DNA of 64,000 nucleotides from Glycine soja. Taxonomy: Eukaryota; Streptophyta; Magnoliopsida; Fabales; Fabaceae. The translations under genes and the position numbers were made by a program. The stretch spans positions 23,428,685 through 23,492,684 of the forward strand of contig NC_041003.1 of assembly GCF_004193775.1 (NCBI RefSeq), read 5' to 3'. Positions 49,355-62,625 of the stretch are shown one piece after another (the first letter of the stretch is position 1; every line of letters begins with the position of its first letter). The notes under the pieces are model-generated. The model had not been told where the DNA came from. It was given only the letters and a program-made list of their open reading frames with translations, and ran no database searches.

Positions 49355-50990
49355 ATCAACAGACAAGGTTATCAAATTCACGATTCTAGGTAGACTCGTG
49401 GCGGCTTCTTAAACTTGACTCGTAAAATCAAATCGTAAACTTGTAAGAGTTTACTCAATTTTAAAAAAAATATTAATATTCCTATATATAAAATCATAAG
49501 TAAATATTTCAACCCTAAAATACATGAAAATAACAAACTTTAACAATAATTCAATTAACTAACATAGTCCACACCCAATGAAACATACATAATGTAGCTA
49601 GGGTAAAAGAGAATCCTAAAAAAACCCAATGCTTACACAAAGCTAGTAAAATAATGTAGCTAAAAATAGCACTATTTTTTTTTTTTTTGTATTTGCTCCT
49701 TATAGATATTGTTGACACTTGCATAGTTGCATAATTCAAACCAAAACATTACCAACAAGAATTACCATAGTGATTAAACAAAAACAATCACCTCAATTCC
49801 ACTTAAAGCATTACACTTAAGATTTGTTAAAGTTATTGGCCACAACTTAAGATTTGAGGTGTTATGTTGTCTGGGTTTTGGTTTGTTAAGTTTTGTTTTC
49901 TTCAAAGAAACAACATAAGGGTCTAGCTAGTGTGGTGTGAATTAGCAAAAATATAACAAGTTATAGACATTAATAAGTAAGGTAAAATGGCGTTGCGAAG
50001 GAAGGATTAGATGTTCATGTTCTATCAAGTATCAACTTCACAAACCCACTAACACTATGCCTCTAATTGGTGATTATAATTTATCATTCTCTAGTTAGGC
50101 ATATATCTACGAATTGGGTGGGAACATGGGAGTCTAATTAGAATATTAAACACAAGTTCATAAGCAGAAAAAATCTCTACCACAAACATTCATAGAATCA
50201 AACACAAAATAATCACTGGTCAAATTTGTTTCCAATAAACCATGGCATCCACGACAAAAAATAGTGAATGACATCAAATGGAAGAAACACAGAACTTGTG
50301 GGAACTTGTGTGATCTACAATAGAAACACGACCAAGTGAAATGAGATCAACAAGAACTTGCGGGATTCTACGCTTTGATAAGTGAAACGAGCTTAATGAG
50401 TTACGCCAACTCCCCGACCAATTTACGTCCTCTTAACTAGCATTGCAAGCAACAAAGGGTAAAATACTTGATAAAAATAAAAAGGGGGAAAATCACAATC
50501 ATAGAAACAAAATCACAATTACAAACACAAAAATAGACAATGGCCAGGCAGTGAAGCCGTGAAGGGATCGGAAAAAACATACTCTTGAACTCGCATAGAC
50601 GGCATAGTGGCACTTGAACTTCATTGTCGCACACTCGCACTCGAACTTCATCGTCGTGGTCTTGTGGAGGATCCCTTCACCGTCGCACCCCACTGTCGAA
50701 CTTTACCGTCGCACTCTGGCACTAAATGCGAGGAGGAAGAAATGCGATTAAGTAGTTGCAAGTAGCACAAAGCATTAACCCTCGAATGAGGAAGAGAAAA
50801 TGAAGCGCGAACGAAATTAAACGGCGCCATTTTGAGTTTTTCATAAACCCACAGACTCTACACAGACTTGCAAGTTTACCTTGCTAGAGTCTGCACTAAC
50901 TCGGCCGAGTCCACTCCAATTTCAATTTTGCTCCCATTTTAACTCGTTGAGCCTTCGTGGATGATTCTACGATTTAAAACGGGTTTTAAT
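49355..50990. mobile_element. Probable non-autonomous DNA transposon (imperfect inverted ends)
   Basis: Left text (cacgattctaggtagactcg ... aaacttgtaagagtttact) recurs roughly inverted at the right (cttgcaagtttaccttgc ... tgattctacgattt). Inside is a moderately GC-rich stretch (50550-50830) with short tandem copies of cgaacttcatcgtcg. I cannot fix the ends or a duplication. ORFs at 50437-50830 are on repeats and are not supported. Confidence 0.35.
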
Positions 50991-52396
50991 TTCTTTGAAT
51001 TATTTTCAATTTGTATTTATAAGTTTAATTGGTATATATTTTTATTTAGCAATATTTTCTCTTAATTTCTTACTGCAATATTCTCTCGTTTATTTTTATT
51101 CTTTATCCTTTAAGTCCCTTGTTTTTTTAGTCATTATTTATCTATTAATTTAAATTTAAATAATTTTAAATTGATGACAATAATAATGAAAACTGATATT
51201 CTCTTGCTTTTAATTTCTTTCAAATAATCCAAAAAAAAAAATCTTTCAATTTTAATTAGTTTTTGGTTATACTTGATTTAAAATTTTCTATTTTTTAATA
51301 AAATTCATTTTTATTTCTATGATGACGGTTCTCTTATCATACATCTAATTATTATAAAATTATTTCAGTTATAACTGAGTGTGACTTTGATTGATAAGAA
51401 GATTTGCTTTATTATTTGTTCTAATTAATTTAATTATGTCAAATTATATATATATATATACCTGTTCTAATTACCTTAATTACAATATTTATATGATTTA
51501 AAAAATAGACACAAAATTTATCTAAAAATTTGCTGCTCAATTGCCTAAGATTTTTCCTCCAAGAAAAAATTAATATAAAGATAAAATATATTGATTATAA
51601 TTAATCTAATTATTCAAAATTTAAAATAGTTATCGCAATTACTAGAAAATAATTAATTTAAAATTATTAGTTATGATAAATTTAATTTTTTGGAATTTTA
51701 AATTAGATTCATAATAATTGATCTAATTATTTAAATTTCAAAATTACTTGATAATAATTAATTTACAATTGTAAAAATTTATTGAAAAATAAATTATCTA
51801 GTATAAAAATTTCTCACTCAAATGTATAATAATTTTCTCTAAGATTTCTTTACTTTTATTAGTATAAAGATTTCTATGACAATGTTATATAATAGGAAGA
51901 TAGATGCTAGTGAAACTCTCTTCAACACTCCTTTTATAAGACTTTCTTTATGAATTATTTGAATTTATTTAAAATCATGAATTTTAATAGGTTTTGTTTC
52001 TCATTTAATAATTTTCTTATAATTTATATTAAATGAGAAGTGAAACCTATAAAAATTAATTATTTTCAATCCAATAGAGTTTTTGAGGGAAAGTGTAAGA
52101 GAGAGTTTAGTTAATTAGCATTCCTCATAGTAGGAATTATGTTTGCGCAAAACACTACGAATCCGCTTGTTTTAATTTCACTGGTTGATATTAAATTAAA
52201 AAATAAAAACTAGAAATTTGCTGGAAATTCATTTTATTTTTTTGAAATAAATTTATTTTTAAATTATATAATAATTATAATGTAATTATAATAGTTGATT
52301 GCAATCAGATTTTTTTCTTAAAATTATAATTATAATAATGAAAATGATTAACAATGTATTATGATAATTTACATATTATACCTTTTTACTGTATAC

Positions 52397-52427
<31 letters not shown>

Positions 52428-52510
52428 ACTAATTATTTATTAACAAATGTAACTAATAAAAAAAACTAATTGTTAGTAATGAATATGAAATTGTTAAAAA
52501 CTATTTTGTA
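50991..52510. other. AT-rich intergenic sequence
   Basis: No gene supported. (TTA)9 at about 52399-52426 and a short TA run near 51447. Confidence 0.6.
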
Positions 52511-52516
52511 CATAAC

Positions 52517-53649
52517 TTTGAATAAGCTTAAATGTAATTTTGATTCTCCTATTTTGCTTAATCCATAATTTTGATTTTTCCATCTTAAAATAAAGATATT
52601 TGATTCCTCTATTTTTTTTAAAAGACCCATCATTTTAGTCCCATATTTCAAAATAGAGAAATTTGTTCCTTCTATTTTAGAAAACTCACAATTCCGGTCC
52701 CCATATTTTAAAAAATCTATAACTTTGTTTTCATTTTCAGTTTTAACTACATTTTATTTCTTACATTATAGTTAATTAAATTTTTTTTATGATACCTTAA
52801 ATGAATATGTTAGGCCCAATGTTCAACTATATCTAACTGGGTAAGTGGCCTGGGATAGATTGAGTTTTGTATATTTTCAATCCAATCCAATTAAACTTAA
52901 TTAAGTCGGATTATATTGGATTTACCTTTTTATTTTACCAATTGGATTGGATTGCGTTGGTTATTGGGTTGTACCTTTAAAAAATTGCCACCTCTTTAAG
53001 TCTTGGAAAAAAAATTAAAGAAATCATCAAATTCAAAAATAGTAAAGATATTTTTTACAGAATAGTAAGGATATTTTTAAAAATCAATAATCATAAAACA
53101 TTATACTATTCATACGATAAACAAATAAAAAAATAAACCATAAATACTCCTAGTACTATTCATAGAAATATATATTACCTTAAGATAAAAATTTAAAATA
53201 AACACAAAAAGATAAACTCCAAAATAATGTATTACCTTAAGATAAAACTGTATTACCTTGAGGATGAGATGTGTTTAGTTAGTCAATCCAATTCTAATCG
53301 GGTTCATTAAACTAAAACAAACTCAATTCAATCCCATCCAACTTACAAGAATCTAATTGAGTTGGGTTGAATAGGGCAAGTTCGCAGATTGGATTCGAAC
53401 CGCTTACACCCTTAACTGTATCAAAATAAAAGAAATAAGTCGTAGGAAAAATTGAGGATTTGACTAAAATTATAAAATGTTTAAAATAAGAGGACCAAAT
53501 GTCTCTTTTTCGAAATAGAGTACTAAATTAATGATTTTTTTTAAAACAAAAAGACCAAATGTCTCTATTTTAAATGGACGAACATAACTTGCAAATTGAG
53601 CAAAATCGGAGGATCAAAATTACATTTAAGTCTTTCAAATAAACATATT
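52517..53649. mobile_element. Foldback element with nested insert
   Basis: The left arm 52517-52740 (tttgaataagcttaaatg, aattttgattctcc) is inverted at 53420-53649 (ggatcaaaattacatttaag, tctttcaaa). Both arms contain repeats of gaccaaatgtctctattt or its reverse. Between the arms, about 52800-53420 holds a second palindromic insert with ccaatccaatt/aattggattgg text ending cttacaccctta. Non-coding; no clear target duplication. Confidence 0.6.
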
Positions 53650-53879
53650 TTTTTATTTCTAAATAATAACTTTCTTCGGTATCCTCCACTATTTTTTGCT
53701 TGTGTCAACCTCATACTTATTTGCATACATAATAATTTATGCACAATACTTTGCATACAAAATAATTTAAGACAATTATGATATTTAAAAATAAAAAATA
53801 ATCTTTATATTATCTTCTAATTGAGCATAATTTCAAATCACTACATGTAATCATGAAAATTATTAGTATCTAATGTTAG

Positions 53880-54179
53880 TGTTAAGAACATATGAGTTCC
53901 TTGACACACACTTGCAGGAAAAGAGAAAAATGTATGAAATTGGAGGAAGAGAGTTTTGATCACAATTGTTCCTTTCAAAATGTGTGAACCAATTCAACTA
54001 TCTTATTGAATGATCAACTATATTTATATATCATTGTTAAAGACTAAAATGATAAAACCGAAAATTATAACTCAACACCTTACTTTCTGTTTTCAGCAAC
54101 AAACTACTAACTAATTAACTAACTTTCTAAAGATTGAAAGCTTCTGACTTATCCAAAATGGATCAGAATTACTACAACA
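53880..54179 (-). mobile_element. 3' LTR of copia element G (300 bp)
   Basis: The minus strand starts TGTTGTAGTAATTCTG at 54179 and ends CATATGTTCTTAACA at 53880, with TGTTG...TAACA tips. A purine-rich tract (aattagaggatga, 54180-54192) lies between the RNase H stop and the LTR, as a polypurine tract should. Flanked by gttag on the left; the other end is outside the window. Confidence 0.75.
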
Positions 54180-54196
54180 TCATCCTCTAATTCTGA

Positions 54197-56241
54197 TCCT
54201 CAATCAGCTTCAATCATAAGTTTACTTCTCAATTCTTCAAACTTGGCTTTCTTCAGTGGTTTTGTTAGTAAATCGGTAAGATTATCTTCTGATTTGTAGT
54301 AGATGAGCTTGATCTTTCCTTTGTTAACTTTGTCCCTGATAAAATGATATCTAGTATCAATGTGCTTGTTGTTCCCATGATCTACTGGGTTCTTAGCAAG
54401 ATTGATTGCTGACTTATTATCAATCAGCAAGTAAACTGGTTCCTTCTTCTGAATCTTCATTTCTTTCAGCATTTTTCTCAACCATAGACCTTGACATGCT
54501 CCAAGGGAAGCTGCTATATACTCAGCTTCATAAGTAGATAATGCTACTGGATCTTCTTTCTTCGAGCTCCAGGAGATTAGAGCTCCACCATACATGAACA
54601 CATAGGCTGCAGTGCTCTTCCTGTCATCCTTGTCCTTCCTCCAATCTGAGTCAGTATAGCCAAGCAGATTTTGATTTGATTCATTCAGTCCAAAAGGTAG
54701 CAACACTCCATAATCAGTTGTGCCCTTCACATACCTTAAGTTCCTCTTTGCAGCCATCATGTGAGCAATCTTAGGTGCCTTCATAAACTTGCTTATAATG
54801 CCAACACTATAAGCTATGTCAGGTCTTGTATTGCACAAGTACTTGAGTGAGCCAACTATTTGTCTATACAAAGTAGCATCTGCTAGTTCTCCTTCACCAT
54901 TCAAGCTCATCAATAGTCCAGTTTCAGCTGGAGTTGTAGCTGGATTGCAATTGCTCATCTAAAACTTCACAAGCAAGTCAACTGCGTATTTACTTTGATG
55001 CATCACCACACCTGCTTCAATTTCCTTGAATTCAATGCCAAGGAAATAGGATAGTTGGCCCAGGTCAGTCATTTCAAATTTCTTCATCAACAACTGCTTG
55101 ACTTTGTTGATTTCTGACATATTGCTCCCAGTGATCAATAGATCATCCACATAGAGGCACAATAGGACTAAATCTGTAGTAGTCTCTCTTTTAATATAGA
55201 CACCATGTTCAGAAATACATTTCTCAAACCCAATCTGGTTGATAACACCATCAATCTTCTTGTTCCAAGCTCTTGGAGCTTGTTTTAAGCCATACAAGGC
55301 ATTTTTTAATTTGTACACTTTGTCTTCCTGGCCATCAACTTGAAAACCTGGAGGCTGTTCAACAAACACATCTTCTTCAAGAGGACCATTTAGAAAAGTA
55401 GACTTGACCACTTTCTTAGACTTGCAATTGCAACTACAAGCCTTATTGTCTCAATCCTTGCTATTGGAGCAAAAATTTCACCATAGTCCACACCTTATCT
55501 TTGCAGGAAACCCTTTGCTAATAGTCTTGCCTTGTGCTTGACCACCTCTCCTTTAGGATTCTTCATTTTAAAAACACATTTAACTGCAATAGGTCTTTTC
55601 CCTTTTGGGAGATTCACAAGGTCCCAGGTATGGTTCTTCTTAATTAAGCTTAATTCCTCCTTCATTGCTTGAATCCATTGAGGTTCTTGCAATGCTTCAT
55701 CTACATTTACTAGCTCAAGACCAGCATATAAAGCCAAATGCACTAGGTCACCACCTTCAGTGATTTGATCATCTTTATAAAATTCATAATCTCTCAAATT
55801 CTGGGGAACTTGTGTCACTCTTGTTGACTTTCTTAGATTAGCTTGGTCAGATGTGGCAATTGTTACCACAACATTATTACCACTATAATCTGCTTCAATA
55901 AGGAATCTTGCATTCCTGCTTGTAGACTCAGGTTCCAGCCTCCAGTTTTTATACTCATCAAATTCCACATCCCTACTAATTGCAATTTTCTTGGTCCTCG
56001 GATCAAGAAGCCTATACCCTCCTGTCTCATGGTATCCAAGAAATACCATTAGTTCACCTTTGTCATCTAGTTTTTGTCTCAATTGGTCAGGAATGTGTTT
56101 GTAGCATACAACACCAAAAATTCTCAGATGCTTCACATTGGGTTTGATGCCTGACCAAGTTTCTTCTAGAGTCACACCATCTAGTCTTTTTGAAGGACTT
56201 CTATTCAGCACAAACACAACAGTGGAAGCAGCTTCACTCAA
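54197..56241 (-). pseudogene. Ty1/copia pol of element G: integrase tail, reverse transcriptase, RNase H; 5' half displaced
   Basis: On the minus strand: integrase C-terminal region (LNRSPSKRLDGVTLEETW, then KHLRIFG at about 56130) at 56241-55900. RT begins near 55720 (EPQWIQAMKEELSLIKKNHT), passes ALYGLKQAPRAWNKK and the catalytic YVDDLLITG at about 55140-55170. RNase H (GYTDSDWRKDKDDRKS, YEAEYIAAS, IDNKSAINLAKN, HIDTRYHFIRD) follows to the stop at 54200. Damage: a stop after KGFLQR at 55495, a deletion at about 55410 that removes the QLDV segment bearing the first catalytic Asp of RT, and a stop at 54959. The copy is cut at 56241 by E2. Confidence 0.9.
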
Positions 56242-57685
56242 TGTAACACCCTGATTATTTTATTGTGTTATTTGATTATATGATAAACTTGAATGAGTTG
56301 AAGTATGCCTTGAACTAGTCATGTGTGAATTTATTGATATAGATGTTGAATTATGTGGAGTTTTGTTGAGCTAAGTTGAAAGTATGAGATTTTAGATTTT
56401 TTTTCCAAAACCTAGTTCAATGAAATTGCGATACCAGATTTGTTAACTGTTGGCTCGTCTTCAAATTTTGTCTGGATATCCCTAAGATATGCTTCTACAG
56501 TCTGACTATTGGGATCTTGAAAATAATAACTTTCGGTCTCCCGATAAGCGAGAATGGTGCGCTAAGCGCAATTCCAACCGAGGGGAATTGCACTGAATGG
56601 CCCAAAGTTGCGATAAGACCATTTTCAACCTAGAGGAAGTGCGCTGAGCGCCCAGAGTGTGCGCTAAGTGAGCCCTAGTGTAGAGGGGGCTGCGCTAAGC
56701 CTAAATCCTTGCGCTAAGCGCAAGAAGTGGACTTCAACTTAGCGCGAGAGGCCCGCTAAGCGAAAGTTGCAGGTTATAAATACGTCCTTAGCGTGAAAAA
56801 CACGATTTTCACTCTCCTCTTCCCCCAAAAATGTCTCCCAAACCCTAAAACCTTATTTTCCTCCACCCAAGACCATTGGTGGCCGTTGTGAGCCGCCGTT
56901 GCTTGCCGTTGGACCCCCACACCAAGAGGAACACTTTAATCGGAGCAGAATCCTCAGAATCCTCCTCGAAGATTCAATGGAGAAAATCCTTCAATCATCC
57001 ATTTCATAGTTTGTTTGAGAGACTTGCGTTGGACCGACAAGCACAAACGAGAGAGAGAGACCTCTAAGTGACGCAAAGAGGAACTGACGGAGATCTCACG
57101 ATAGGTGAGGGGAGTTATTATAAAATTTACCGTTTTGATACCATAGTTAGGGTCAGGGAACCTAGCTATGGGAATATCTGCCTGTCCCTGTTGCATGCTG
57201 ATTTTCTTTCAAGAAAAACTATGTTTTTAACGAATGGGATGCGATATATCTATTGTGGATGAATAACATTATTGTTTATTAAACTTGTGTTGTTTGAAGA
57301 CCTGGGGAGTGTGAACCTCTGGCATGGAAAATATATTTACATGCGGAATGCGACTCATTGTTGATGTTGCTATTGGTGACTTTAATTGATATGTGGTGAT
57401 GTTGATATTTATGATGATATTGATTTGAGATGACGTTGTTAATCAAGACCATGTCAACATGAATTGATGGTACTGTTAATGATTATGTGCATATAAATGA
57501 GGTCGTTGTTGTGTTGATAACGTCATTGAGACGAGATGATGTCTATGAATGATGTGAAAATGGAATGTTGATTGATGTTGGAAATGCTTTGGCATATGCA
57601 TGTTGTGTATGTTCGCGGGGGGCGAAGTGCACTGACCTTCTAGGGTCTTTGGCACTTGCTTCGGGCCACGTTCATGCGTCGTATG
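56242..57685 (+). mobile_element. Long gypsy-type LTR E2 (left part), inserted in copia G
   Basis: It starts TGTAACACCCTGATTATT exactly where the copia integrase frame ends. It is homologous to the reverse strand of E1 (for example ccatagttagggtcagggaa at about 57138 against 10109-10136). A TATA box (TATAAATA) is at 56775-56782. A cluster of gcgctaagcgc palindromes lies at 56553-56765. Element F interrupts it at 57686; the remainder should lie right of the window. ORFs here are not supported as genes. Confidence 0.8.
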
Positions 57686-59435
57686 TGTCATACCCTAATT
57701 TCGTCTGGGGACCATCTGTTTGTTGGGGTGCGACCCTTGCTTGACCACTTCGAGGTACTTGACACCCATCGTTAGGCAATCCGTGAAGTTCCGCGACATG
57801 TCGAGAGTTGAAAGGACGTGTTAAGGCGCAATTCGTAAGTTCCGTAACATTCCAGAAGCCAAAGAAGGGATGATTGCATAATCCGTAAGGTTTCGTGATA
57901 TTACGGAAAGAAAATAAGTATCTTTACGTAATTCATAAAGTTCCGTAACCTTACGGAAAAAGATTCAGCAAAAAAAGGGCAGGGTGTGTATTTAGTAAAC
58001 ATGGGGGTACAAATAGCAATCAGGACCACTTGGGCCTTCCAGGATCTTCCAACAGAAGGCGGTGCCTTCTGGTGGAAGCAACCCAGCTCGCTTGGGCGAG
58101 CTGGGCGGCAACCACCACCCTCTTTTCCCCTATAAATAGGGGGAGGAGGGTAAAACAAAAATGTTCAACCCTCCCGGTATCTGAGAATCACTTAAAATTA
58201 GTGAGAAAAATTGTTTCTGTGAAGAAAATCCAAGCTGAGGCGCTTCCGTAACGCTTCTAAGACGTTTCCGTGGGCGATTTCGCGAAGGTTTTCCACCGTT
58301 CTTCATCTTTCTTCGTCGTTCTTCGGTCTTCAACCAGTAAGTTCCCGAAATCGAACTTTTCAATTCATTCTATGTACCCTTAAAGGTCCCCATTTGCTTC
58401 GCATGCTTTTATTTTTATTTCATTTACTTTCCGTACCCCCTTTTGACGTGCTTTAGTCATTTATTTAAGTCGTTTTCTCGCCTAATCAAAATAAAATAAA
58501 TTTCCACCGTTCATTTGAATTGTAACATCTTTTAATTTCTGTTAAAATGAAATCCGACTGTTCTGTCATGCCGTAACCACGTTTAAAACCAAAAAGAGGC
58601 AAAATAATAATATAATAATAAAAAAATATCTTTTAATAAAATAATAAAAAAAATCAATCAGACATTTTTCTTTGGGATTTTTCTTTCTTAATCGAATTGA
58701 CTAATAACCAAAGTGAAACTAAGGCTAAAATCAACTTATAAATCAAACTTTTGTCATCACCTAAAAAGTCATTTTTAAGGTCCAACGCCTTGAAATGGTC
58801 TTTTCCGCTTTTATTTGTTAAACGTGGATTTCTAAAGCCTAAAATCAACACGTAACTTTGTTACCTCTTTCAAAAAAAGAAACAAGAGATCATTAATGGT
58901 CCAATGCCTTAATGTTTTCTCTCCTTTCAAAAGAATCGAAAGGTTGTTTAATGGTCCAACGCCTTAAATGACCTTTCATTCAATCAAAATATATCTTGCA
59001 AAAAAGGATAAAAATAATTTAACTAACGTTTAGTTCTCAAAGAACTATGTAGGTCTGATTTCCTTACCATAATTGAGGAATACGTAGGAGCAAGGGAAAC
59101 ACCCTTGTCGACCACAAAAAGATAAAAAAAATATAAAAGGCATAAAAAGACATAAAAAGCGTAAAAAATGGAAGATAACACAAATTGAAGTCATATTAGC
59201 ACACTTGATTAAAGGCTGCCGTCCCTTGTGACGGACGCGTGGGGTGCTAATACCTTCCCCGTGCGTAAATACAACTCCTGAACCTTTCACTTAAAGTTCG
59301 TAGACCACGTCTTTTTCCGGTTTTTCCGACATTTTCCTCAAATAAACGTTGGTGGCGACTCTGCGCATTTTCCTTTCTTGGAAGATGAATCCGTGAGTCT
59401 CGCGTCGCCCTTCCACCGAAGGGTTGGTTGCGACA
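57686..59435 (+). mobile_element. 5' LTR of element F (1750 bp)
   Basis: Starts TGTCATACCCTAATTTCG and ends GGGTTGGTTGCGACA. The U3 region contains repeated ttccgtaa.. / cgtaaggttt-type motifs at 57780-57960. The TATA box is at 58131-58138. The stretch from 58640 to 59040 holds repeated gtccaacgcctt units. Confidence 0.9.
58131..58138 (+). promoter_or_regulatory. TATA box of LTR F
   Basis: TATAAATA within cccctataaataggggg, in a GC-richer context than its surroundings, is the likely core promoter of element F. Transcription would start roughly 25-30 bases downstream. Confidence 0.7.
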
Positions 59436-59437
59436 GT

Positions 59438-59455
59438 TGGCGACTCCATTGGGGA
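59438..59455 (+). other. Primer binding site of element F
   Basis: TGGCGACTCCATTGGGGA, two bases after the LTR. The first ten bases match the complement of the 3' end of plant tRNA-Arg(ACG). Confidence 0.75.
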
Positions 59456-59956
59456 CTATTGTTAGAGAGTTAGGCCAATCAATCAGTGTGCTTTCTTTAC
59501 TATGACTTCCCTTTTGTTCTTTTTCTTTGTCTTTTTTCTTATGTTCTTGTGTATATAAACTCTTTTGATGCTTTTAGTGTGTTTTAAAATGTATACATGA
59601 GGTAAATATTTATTCATTTGATGCACACAAACACCAACACTATTTGCACACACGGTGAGTTGAAAAAGGGCCCTATACCCGGGTTCGTGGGAACATAAGG
59701 AGCGGAGGTGAATCTGTGATCATGCTAGGTCTCCGACTTGCTTGATTACAGTGAACCCTCATCTAGAGTTTTTCTCTTTGATAACATATTGTTGCTAGTA
59801 GTCCCTACTGCTGCTATATGTTCTTCGAAGAGGATGATACCTCTAGAGACCATCAAGATAGATATGACCACCTTGGGAATTATCACTAAAAGCCCTTTTA
59901 GCTCCCTCCCATGTATGTTCCTAAAATAGGGGCACGAAGCAAACACGCCACCAGTC

Positions 59957-61512
59957 ATGCGTGATGACGCGAGTCATGTCCCTTCTCCCGTCCTTGAAGG
60001 GGAGCCTCCTCGACAGTCTGACGAGGTTCACGAGGATCATAGAGAGTATGCCCAAGTAGACGTCGATTTCTACCCCCCGATCCTCGTCGAGGGTCCGGCA
60101 CCCAACGTACTGCCTCAACCCAACCTCCCAGCACAACCAATATTCTTGTCCACAGAGGGACCACCCCCGGCGGCGGAAGAAAGAAGGAAACTCGATCTCA
60201 TCGAGGAGAGATTGAGAGCTGTTGAAGGCTTTGGCAACTATCCGTTCGCGGACATGGCAGATCTTTGCTTGGTACCGGACATCGTCATCCCCCCAAAATT
60301 CAAGGTACCTGATTTCGACAAGTATAAAGGGACGACTTGTGCTAAGAACCATCTCAAGATGTATTGTCACAAGATGGGGGTGCATTCTAGGGATGAAAAG
60401 TTGTTAATGCACTTTTTCCAAGATAGCTTGGCTGGAGCCGCGGTCATTTGTTACACTAATCTGGAAGCTTCCCACATCCGTACTTGGAAGGATCTGATCA
60501 CTGCCTTCCTTAGGCAATATCAGTACAATTCCAATATGGCTCCCGATTGCACTCAGTTGCAGAACATGGTTAAAAAGGAAGGTGAGACCTTTAAAGAGTA
60601 TGCCCAGCGGTGGAGGGACCTGGCAGCACAAGTGACCCCTCCCATGGTCGAGAGGGAGATGATTGCCATGATGGTAGACACCTTACCGGTGTTTTACTAT
60701 GAGAAGTTGGTAGGCTATATGCCCTCCAGCTTCACGGACTTGGTATTTGCCGGGGAGAGAATTGAAGTAGGTTTGAAGAGAGGGAAGTTCGATTACGTCT
60801 CCTCCACAAGTACCAATGCTAGGAGGATCAGAGCAACTGGGGCAAAAAGGAAGGAAGGAGATACCCATGCCGTCACTTCAGCACCCGCAAGGGTCAAGCC
60901 ACCATAGACCTCTCATGATACCCATCAGTACGCGCCACATCACCCGAGCTTCTCAGCTCGCGTCGGGGACTCTTCCAATTCAGCACCCGTACAGCCTAAA
61001 GCGCCCGCACCCATCCAGAGGGAGGCCCCCCAAGCTCTGGCTCCAACCACGACTTGCCCGGCCGGCAACGCCCACTTTGGCGCCAGTTCCAACGTGATGA
61101 GGAACTTTCCCCCAAGGCCAACTCCATAATTCACCCCGATCCCAATGACGTACAAAGACCTCTTGTCGTCCCTCATCGCCAATCAAATGGCTGTGATATC
61201 TCCCGGGAAGATCTACCAACCTCCTTTCCCAAAGTGGTATAACCTTGATGCAACTTGCGCATACCATGGGAAAACTCGGGCCACTCTACCGAAAAATGCC
61301 TGGCCCTTAAATACAAGGTCCAACATTTGATAGATGCCGGATGGCTGACATTTCAAGAGGATCGGCCCAACGTGAAAACAAACACGTTCACCAATCATGG
61401 AGGGGGAGCAGTTAATGTCTTCAAGTCGGGTAGGCCGCGCAGGTCTAAGCCTTTAAGGGACGTGACGACCCCAGGAGGTTTATCTACGAGGCCCTACAAA
61501 AGGGGGGCGTAA
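59957..61512 (+). pseudogene. Gag of element F, with stop and frameshift
   Basis: ATG at 59957 (MRDDASHVPSPVLEGE). An acidic/Pro-rich N-terminus is followed by the gag core (VPDFDKYKGTTCAKNHLKMY, FFQDSLAGAA, WKDLITAFLRQYQYN, FKEYAQRWRDLAAQV, SSFTDLVFAGERIE) to about 60790. A TAG at 60905 interrupts the frame, which resumes through a Pro/Ala-rich linker to PFPKWYNLDATCAYHGK. A frameshift near 61270 follows, after which GHSTEKCLALKYKVQHLIDAGW continues to 61510. CAYH...H...C is the atypical zinc-knuckle motif of this lineage. Gag forms the particle; this copy is broken. Confidence 0.85.
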
Positions 61513-61712
61513 TTCCCCACGATGGGCATGGAGAGGATTCCTGTTTGATGCATCCCGGCGAGCTACATAACATGGAAACATGTTTAGCAGTGGAGGACCT
61601 ATTGCAACAGATGATAGATCGAGGCCGACTGGAAGTCGGCAATGAGGGGAGTGAAGAGCAGCATATATGTATGTAGTCCGCAGATGAGAGGAGTTTTGGA
61701 AGGCCTAAGCCT

Positions 61713-62603
61713 TTGGTGGTATATTTCACCAAAGACGGAGCTCCCCAAACGCCCCGATACCCCTCGGTAGTTAAACCTGTTCTGTTTCCATACCGAAATA
61801 GCCACACAATTCCGTGGAGGTATGCACCTCCAAGCGAAAGGAAGGAAGAGGCCACCGAAATCAGCTCGTTGTCAGCCAAGGCAACCAATATCATGGGGCT
61901 GAGCGGTGTGACCCGCAGCGGTCGCGTGTTTTCACCCCCTGACCTGCCGACACAACCTGCAAACGTTAAAGGGAAGGCAAAGATAGTGGAAGAACAAAAT
62001 GACAAAGCGACCCTCACTCCGAACGAGGATATTCCAGTGAAAGGTCTTCCGGAGAAAAGGGATGGCTGTGGCAAGAAAGAATTATCGCTAGAGGAGGCAG
62101 GCGAGTTCCTCCGCATTATTCAACAAAGCGAGTTCAAGGTCATTGAGCATCTCAAGAAAACCCCGGCCAGGGTCTCTCTTTTGGAACTACTCATGAGCTC
62201 TGAGCTTCATCGGGCTTTGCTAGTAAAGGTCTTCAATGAAGCTCATGTGGCCCAAGATATATCTGTAGAAGGCTTTGGAGGACTCGTCAATAACATCACC
62301 GCCAAGAACTATCTTGCCTTCGCCGAAGAAGAAATCCCTGCCGAGGGGAGAGGGCATAATAGGGCTTTGCATGTGTCCGTGAAATGCATGGATCACGTCG
62401 TGGCCAAGGTACTCATCAATAATGGTTCCAGTTTAAATGTAATGCCCAAAAGCACGTTGGAGAAATTGTCATTTAATGCTTCCCATCTAAAGCCAAGTTC
62501 CATGGTGGTCCGTGCCTTCAACGGCACCCGCCGAGAGGTTAGGGGGGAGATCAACCTCCCTGTACAGATAGGGCCCCATACCTGTCAGGTACCTTCCAAG
62601 TAA
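61713..62603 (+). pseudogene. Aspartic protease region of element F, catalytic Asp changed to Asn
   Basis: The frame includes a linker, SLLELLMSSELHRALLVKVF and the retropepsin core ALHVSVKCMDHVVAKVLINN followed by GSSLNVMPKSTLEKL (about 62365-62470), then the flap region VVRAFNGTRREVRGEINLPV. The usual D-N-G-S active site reads N-N-G-S, so the protease would be inactive. A one-base deletion near 62593 shifts the frame; the conserved DINPTYSCLLGRPWIH follows in another frame, and a further indel near 62648 shifts it again. Confidence 0.85.
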
Positions 62604-62625
62604 TGGATATTAACCCGACTTACAG

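Noticed and set aside
50437..50830. Overlapping minus-strand ORFs of 60-67 codons
   Set aside because: They lie on short tandem repeats (cgaacttcatcgtcg) in a probable transposon, with no recognisable domain.
60940..61267. Minus-strand ORFs opposite the element F gag
   Set aside because: Shadows of the gag linker frame; GC-rich antisense translations without domains.
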